Assembly: GCA_003216135.1 (NCBI GenBank)
Contig: QCJI01000006.1
Span: forward strand, 1 to 57,004
DNA length: 57,004 nucleotides
Direction of reading: 5' to 3'
Origin: Prochlorococcus sp. AG-409-A22
GTDB lineage: Bacteria > Cyanobacteriota > Cyanobacteriia > PCC-6307 > Cyanobiaceae
Positions 52,457 through 57,004 of this stretch are shown here, one piece after another (the first letter of the stretch is position 1; each line of letters begins with the position of its first letter). Below the pieces are notes generated by a model. It was not told the origin of the DNA, searched no databases, and saw only the letters and a program-made list of their open reading frames with translations. The translations under genes and the position numbers were made by a program.

Positions 52457-52514
52457 TAACTTTGTTGCATAATTTTGAAAAGTAGCCAAAGTATATATCT
52501 AAGTATTTAAAAAT

Positions 52515-53897
52515 ATGGTTTCTGTTCCTTTTTCTAATAATGGATCAAATAAAAACTTTAAAAGAGATTTTAATAGTGAAAATGCAGGGTTGGTACCACC
52601 CCAAAACATTCAAGCTGAAGAAGCAGTTTTAGGAGGCATACTATTAGACCCAGATGCAATAGGAAGAATTGCAGACCTTATCAAGCCTGAAGCTTTTTAT
52701 ATAAATGCGCATCAGGAGATTTATAGAACTGCATTAATGTTGCATACTCAGGGAAAACCAACAGATCTAACTTCAATGAGTGCATGGCTTGCAGATAATG
52801 GATCACTAGAAAAAATTGGAGGCAACAATAAATTAGTTGAATTAGTAGAGAATGTTTCATCAACAGCTTCCATAGAACAAGTTGCAAATCTAATTAGTGA
52901 TAAATTCATGAGAAGACAACTGATACGTTCTGGCAACGAAGTTGTGCAACTAGGCTTTGATCAAACTCAAGATACTAATGAAGTATTAGATAAAGCCGAA
53001 CAAAAAATTTTTGAGATCAGTCAAGAAAAACCATCAAAGGGACTTACTCAAGCAGCAGAAATCTTAACTAGTACTTTCAATGAAATAGAGTCAAGATCAT
53101 TAGGAAAATCTGTACCAGGGATTCCAGTGAACTTTTACGATCTTGATGCGATGACTAATGGTTTCCAAAGAAGTGATTTGATAATTGTTGCTGGAAGACC
53201 ATCTATGGGGAAAACCTCAATAGTTCTCAATCTTGCAAAAAATGTAGCTCAATCTCAAGATTTACCTGTATGTGTATTTAGTCTGGAAATGAGTAAGGAA
53301 CAGCTAACATATAGATTATTGTCAATGGAAGTAGGCATTGAAAGTGGCAGATTGAGAACAGGAAGACTTCAGCAAGAGGAATGGCCTTTACTTGGAGAAG
53401 GGATTAATTCATTAGGTCAGCTACCAATATTTATAGATGACAAACCTAATTTAGGTGTACTAGAAATGAGATCTCTATGCAGAAGATTAATTGCCGAACA
53501 AAAAAAAGAACTTGGGCTAATAGTAATTGATTATCTGCAATTGATGGAAGGAACAACTCCTGATAATAGAGTTCAAGAGCTATCACGTATTACAAGAGGT
53601 CTGAAAAGTATGGCTAGAGAATTAAAAGTACCAGTAGTTGCTTTGTCTCAACTAAGTAGGGGAGTAGAGTCAAGAACAAATAAAAGACCAATGTTAAGCG
53701 ACCTGAGAGAATCAGGTTCTATAGAGCAAGATGCAGATTTAGTTTTAATGATATATAGAGACGAGTATTACAATCCAGATACTGAAGATAGAGGCATAAC
53801 TGAAATTATTGTCACTAAACATAGAAATGGACCTATAGGAACTGTTAAATTATTATTTGAACCCCAATTCACAAGATTTAGAAATCTAGCAAATTAA
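52515..53897 (+). CDS. dnaB: replicative DNA helicase
   Basis: DnaB is the hexameric replication-fork helicase. The 460-residue protein has the N-terminal collar domain (PPQNIQAEEAVLGGILLDP, FYINAHQEIYRTAL), a linker, and the RecA-like C-domain: Walker A GRPSMGKTSIVLN near residue 233, FSLEMSKEQLTYRLL, Walker B LGLIVIDYLQLM, and DLRESGSIEQDADLVLMIYR. There is no intein, unlike some cyanobacterial dnaB genes. mnmG follows after 11 bases. Confidence 0.97.
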   Translation: MVSVPFSNNGSNKNFKRDFNSENAGLVPPQNIQAEEAVLGGILLDPDAIGRIADLIKPEAFYINAHQEIYRTALMLHTQGKPTDLTSMSAWLADNGSLEKIGGNNKLVELVENVSSTASIEQVANLISDKFMRRQLIRSGNEVVQLGFDQTQDTNEVLDKAEQKIFEISQEKPSKGLTQAAEILTSTFNEIESRSLGKSVPGIPVNFYDLDAMTNGFQRSDLIIVAGRPSMGKTSIVLNLAKNVAQSQDLPVCVFSLEMSKEQLTYRLLSMEVGIESGRLRTGRLQQEEWPLLGEGINSLGQLPIFIDDKPNLGVLEMRSLCRRLIAEQKKELGLIVIDYLQLMEGTTPDNRVQELSRITRGLKSMARELKVPVVALSQLSRGVESRTNKRPMLSDLRESGSIEQDADLVLMIYRDEYYNPDTEDRGITEIIVTKHRNGPIGTVKLLFEPQFTRFRNLAN

Positions 53898-53908
53898 ATT
53901 AATCAAAA

Positions 53909-55876
53909 ATGCAAGATCATAAATCACCAAATGAATCTTATGACATTATTGTAATTGGAGGAGGTCATGCTGGATGCGAAGCTGCAATAACTACATCGAA
54001 ATTAGGATTTTCAACGGCTTTATTTACAATTAATTTAGATAGAATTGCCTGGCAACCTTGTAACCCTGCGGTTGGAGGGCCAGCTAAAAGTCAATTAGTG
54101 CATGAAGTTGATGCTTTAGGTGGAATAATTGGAAAATTAGCAGATGAAACAGCAATACAAAAAAGGATCTTGAATGCCAGTAGAGGTCCAGCTGTGTGGG
54201 CATTAAGAGCTCAAACCGATAAAAGAGAATATTCCAAAAGAATGATTGAAATTCTGCAAAATACCGATAATCTTTCTTTGAAAGAAGCAATGATAACTGA
54301 GCTAGATATTGAGATAACTGAATCCATTTCTCTCAACTCAAGAAAAACGATTAAAAAACAAATAAAAGGGGTTAAAACATTTTTTGGTAGCTACTATTCT
54401 GCGAAGTCAATTATTATTACAGCTGGGACTTTCTTAGAAGGTAAAATATGGATAGGAAATAAATCTATGTCGGCAGGCAGATCTGGTGAACAAGCCGCGC
54501 AGGGACTCACTCAAAGCTTACATAAAATTGGAATAAAAACAGAACGTTTAAAAACTGGGACTCCTGCGAGAGTAGACAAAAAAAGTATTATCTTTGATGA
54601 ATTAGATATTCAACCAAGTACAGCAGCTGATAGATATTTTTCATTTGATCCAAATATTAAAAATGATATGCCTCAAGTTAGTTGTCACATAACAAGAACA
54701 ACTCCTCAAACACATAAATTAATACGTGACAATTTGCATTTAACACCGATATACGGTGGATTTATAGATAGTAAAGGGCCAAGATATTGTCCTTCTATTG
54801 AAGACAAAATAGTAAAATTTGCGGATAAAGAGTCACATCAAATTTTCTTAGAACCAGAGGGAATGAATACACCTGAAATATACGTACAAGGATTCTCGAC
54901 AGGTTTACCAGAAAATATTCAATTAGATCTTCTAAGAACCCTACCTGGATTAACTAAGTGCAAAATGTTAAGACCCGCATATGCCGTCGAATATGAATAT
55001 ATCCCAGCTACACAACTCGATTCATCCCTAGAAACAAAAGAAATTGAGAATTTATTTAGTGCTGGCCAAATTAATGGAACAACTGGCTATGAAGAAGCTG
55101 CTGCCCAAGGATTAGTTGCTGGTATCAATGCCACAAGAAAGTTGCAAGCGAAAGACCCAATAATCTTCAGTAGAGAAAGCAGCTACATTGGTACAATGAT
55201 TAATGACTTAATTACAAAAGACCTGAAAGAACCATACAGGGTTCTTACCAGTAGGAGTGAATATAGGTTGACCTTAAGAGGAGATAATGCAGATAGAAGG
55301 TTAACCCCATTAGGCCATGAAATAGGACTAATCGATGAGCAAAGGTGGTTTGCTTACAAAGAAAAAATGCAATTACTTGAAAAGGAAAAGTTAAGATTAG
55401 AAAATACACGTGTAAAAAATACTGATGCAGTTGCAAAAAAAATAGAATCTGAAAGTGGATCAAAAATAAAAGGATCTACTTCATTAAAAGACCTTTTAAA
55501 AAGGCCAAATCTTCATTATTCAGATCTAATTAAATTTGATTTAATAGAAGAAAATTTACCTGTAGCAATATTTGAAGGTGTTGAAATAGATATCAAATAC
55601 GAGGGTTATCTAAAGAGACAAAAAAACAATATAGATCAGATAAATCGACAGAGTCTCAAATCTCTATCTAAAGACATAAATTATGAGAATATAGATACTT
55701 TGTCTTTAGAAGCCAGAGAAAATTTAAATAAAATAAAACCAACGAATTTTGGTGATGCTTCTAAAATTCCTGGAGTTAGTAAAGCCGATTTAACTGCATT
55801 ACTAGTTTGGCTGAAAATAAAGGAAATAAAAAAAGAAAAGTCAAATAGTTTTACTGAAAAAAAGTTATCATCTTAA
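53909..55876 (+). CDS. mnmG: tRNA uridine 5-carboxymethylaminomethyl modification enzyme MnmG
   Basis: MnmG (GidA), with MnmE, puts the cmnm5 group on U34 of several tRNAs. The 655-residue FAD protein begins with the dinucleotide loop [15 protein letters not shown] and has [46 protein letters not shown] with the conserved Cys, [17 protein letters not shown], the second FAD segment [19 protein letters not shown] and the C-terminal helical domain ending [16 protein letters not shown]. It is complete, and the chorismate lyase reading frame opens just after it. Confidence 0.96.
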   Translation: MQDHKSPNESYDIIVIGGGHAGCEAAITTSKLGFSTALFTINLDRIAWQPCNPAVGGPAKSQLVHEVDALGGIIGKLADETAIQKRILNASRGPAVWALRAQTDKREYSKRMIEILQNTDNLSLKEAMITELDIEITESISLNSRKTIKKQIKGVKTFFGSYYSAKSIIITAGTFLEGKIWIGNKSMSAGRSGEQAAQGLTQSLHKIGIKTERLKTGTPARVDKKSIIFDELDIQPSTAADRYFSFDPNIKNDMPQVSCHITRTTPQTHKLIRDNLHLTPIYGGFIDSKGPRYCPSIEDKIVKFADKESHQIFLEPEGMNTPEIYVQGFSTGLPENIQLDLLRTLPGLTKCKMLRPAYAVEYEYIPATQLDSSLETKEIENLFSAGQINGTTGYEEAAAQGLVAGINATRKLQAKDPIIFSRESSYIGTMINDLITKDLKEPYRVLTSRSEYRLTLRGDNADRRLTPLGHEIGLIDEQRWFAYKEKMQLLEKEKLRLENTRVKNTDAVAKKIESESGSKIKGSTSLKDLLKRPNLHYSDLIKFDLIEENLPVAIFEGVEIDIKYEGYLKRQKNNIDQINRQSLKSLSKDINYENIDTLSLEARENLNKIKPTNFGDASKIPGVSKADLTALLVWLKIKEIKKEKSNSFTEKKLSS

Positions 55877-55894
55877 AAGTAACTGATTAGAGCA

Positions 55895-56500
55895 CTGAAT
55901 AATAAACTCTTTAACTCTCCAAAAATTTTATGGGAAGAGAAAGCTTCCACTTTCTTAATAAAAAATTCCTTACCAAAAATATCTGGATCATGGAAATTAA
56001 TGTTACTTGGAGATGGAAGTCCAACAAGACATCTACAACTTTTAACTAATCAAGAAACAAAAATTCAATTAATCTCTATGCAACTAGATCCTTTATCCAA
56101 CCAAGAGGGTCCTAGAGAACTAAATCAATTAAAAGGCCCTTTAATAAGAAGACAAGTCTGGATTAATAACCAAAACAAAAATCTAGCATGGGCTGAAAGT
56201 TGGTGGAATGCAGAGCAAGTTAGTGAAAACTTAAAAGCAAAAGAGGAACCAATTTGGAAGAATTTAACTCAAGATAGATCAGAATTGTTTAGAGAAGTTG
56301 ATAGTATTTCTCTTGTTAATTCAAAATGGCTGGAGGATAAATTTGTTTTTAAAGGTCCATTCTGGTCAAGAAATTATAGATTTTTTCGTGACAAAAAACC
56401 CTTAACTATTATTAGAGAAGTATTCAACCCATATTTAGAAACTTTGCTTGGCCCTTCAGGAATTAACGAATTTACAAAGTTATACTCTTCTTCTTCTTGA
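55895..56500 (+). CDS. chorismate lyase (DUF98 type), apparent non-AUG start
   Basis: This family removes pyruvate from chorismate to give 4-hydroxybenzoate, the head-group precursor of plastoquinone in cyanobacteria. Signatures are MLLGDGSPTRHLQLLT, IRRQVWINNQNKNLAWAESWW (in parts), KGPFWSRNYRF and REVFNPYLETLLGP. The first ordinary start is ATG 56000, but the 39 codons before it are open back to TAA 55880 and read as protein (LFNSPKILWEEKASTFLIKN, then LPKISGSWKL), which fits the N-terminus of relatives. That stretch has no ATG, GTG or TTG; CTG 55895 or ATT 55886 are candidates. I give CTG 55895. The 3' end overlaps the next gene by 21 bases, convergently. Confidence 0.8.
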   Translation: MNNKLFNSPKILWEEKASTFLIKNSLPKISGSWKLMLLGDGSPTRHLQLLTNQETKIQLISMQLDPLSNQEGPRELNQLKGPLIRRQVWINNQNKNLAWAESWWNAEQVSENLKAKEEPIWKNLTQDRSELFREVDSISLVNSKWLEDKFVFKGPFWSRNYRFFRDKKPLTIIREVFNPYLETLLGPSGINEFTKLYSSSS

Positions 56501-57004
56501 TCTAGGCAGATTTCTAGCTTTTGATGCGCCGCCGCGATAAAGATCTTGATCTCTAACAGATTTATTCTCTTTGTCTGAAGATCTTTGCCATCTATCTACC
56601 TTAAAATCAAACTCATCTGGCCAATCTTTAAGGTTACTTTCTTGAGCATAAGGTAATCTTTTTTGCTCAGTTGTTTGACCCCTTTGAGGTTGTCTCAAAG
56701 ATAATGCCTCTAAAGGTCTTTTTGAATATGGTTGAGAGGTTTGAATAGCACCTGATTCTCTTTTAAAAGTTTTAATCTCCCTTTCCTCTTCATAAAAATT
56801 ATCATCATACCAATCATCATTTTCTTCATCAAAAAATAAATCCACCTTTTCAGATACCCATCGACCAACTTTATTAAAATTTCTACTTGTTTTGTCTTGA
56901 ATATCTGCGTTTCTTCTTTTACCAGGTCTTGTACCAGATACTCCATCAATAAACTGTCTCCCAGTCTCAAAAATTTTATCTACTTTTCTATCAACTATAT
57001 TTCT
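56480..57004 (-). CDS. charged hypothetical protein (partial, N-terminus outside the window)
   Basis: An open frame enters from the right edge and ends at TAA 56480-56482, so the last 174 residues are seen. I do not recognise it. The visible part has a possible helix (RNIVDRKVDKIFETGRQFIDG), a basic patch (RPGKRRNADI), an acidic stretch (FFDEENDDWYDDNFYEEERE), a Gln/Arg-rich low-complexity stretch and a basic end (RNLPRSRRRRV). It looks largely disordered, as expected for an RNA-, DNA- or protein-binding tail. Confidence 0.6.
   Translation of the reverse strand, partial: RNIVDRKVDKIFETGRQFIDGVSGTRPGKRRNADIQDKTSRNFNKVGRWVSEKVDLFFDEENDDWYDDNFYEEEREIKTFKRESGAIQTSQPYSKRPLEALSLRQPQRGQTTEQKRLPYAQESNLKDWPDEFDFKVDRWQRSSDKENKSVRDQDLYRGGASKARNLPRSRRRRV

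Noticed and set aside
56710-56970. 86-codon minus-strand frame at the right edge
   Set aside because: It is a different frame of the partial hypothetical gene, which is longer, open to the window edge and has an ordinary stop.

Overview
The window is about 57 kb of a very AT-rich, tightly packed cyanobacterial chromosome. It is most consistent with a high-light-type Prochlorococcus. The support is gene content (psbZ, sqdB/sqdX sulfolipid genes, cobH, ycf23-type DUF561, a four-ACT aspartate kinase, DUF98 chorismate lyase), the AT-biased codon use with Lys/Asn/Ile-rich proteins, small or overlapping gaps, and a gene order (tig-clpP-clpX-dnaX; rpmI-rplT; desaturase-rplI-dnaB-mnmG) that I recall from picocyanobacteria. 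The strain cannot be named from the sequence alone. I see no insertion sequence, prophage, CRISPR array or integrase, and no gap longer than about 175 bases without a gene.

Layout. 1-4.6 kb: a 3'-truncated ahcY, tsaE, a PfkB sugar kinase, an alpha/beta hydrolase and a group 2 sigma factor whose frame is broken at an A8 tract. 4.7-9.1 kb, minus strand: mgtE, then an overlapping gyrB / SH3-like / fluC / fluC operon. 9.3-12.6 kb, plus strand: miaA, infC, a GntR regulator preceded by a possible 18-codon upstream ORF, and cysE. 12.6-17.9 kb: secA, a GNAT acetyltransferase, a GtrA-like membrane protein, an NTF2-like protein, tRNA-Gly(GCC), ribH and psbZ. 18-28 kb: mutS, cobH, holA-like, lysC, uvrB, ycf23-like and tilS. 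28.2-32.2 kb, minus strand: asd-dapA (lysine branch, with lysC nearby) and RNase J. 32.3-37.8 kb, plus strand: tig-clpP-clpX-dnaX. 37.8-40.6 kb, minus strand: a processive-type GT2 glycosyltransferase behind a SPOR/SpoIID-like exported protein. 40.7-45.2 kb, plus strand: rpmI-rplT-TPR-thiG, then sqdB-sqdX. 45.2-51 kb, minus strand: a small orphan gene, then a compact run read as HTH protein, PLP C-S lyase-like protein, gcvH, gcvP. 51-57 kb: acyl-lipid desaturase, rplI, dnaB, mnmG, chorismate lyase, and a partial charged hypothetical protein running off the right edge.

Most genes are housekeeping, and I did not find a convincing new defence, mobile or biosynthetic system. The observations most worth checking concern expression. 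These are the A8 frameshift in the sigma gene, an A8 tract in the dnaX linker where either slipped frame gives a gamma-sized product, an apparently non-AUG start for chorismate lyase, the short ORF just before the GntR gene, an asymmetric FluC pair behind gyrB, and palindromes between the HTH/gcv operon and the desaturase gene.
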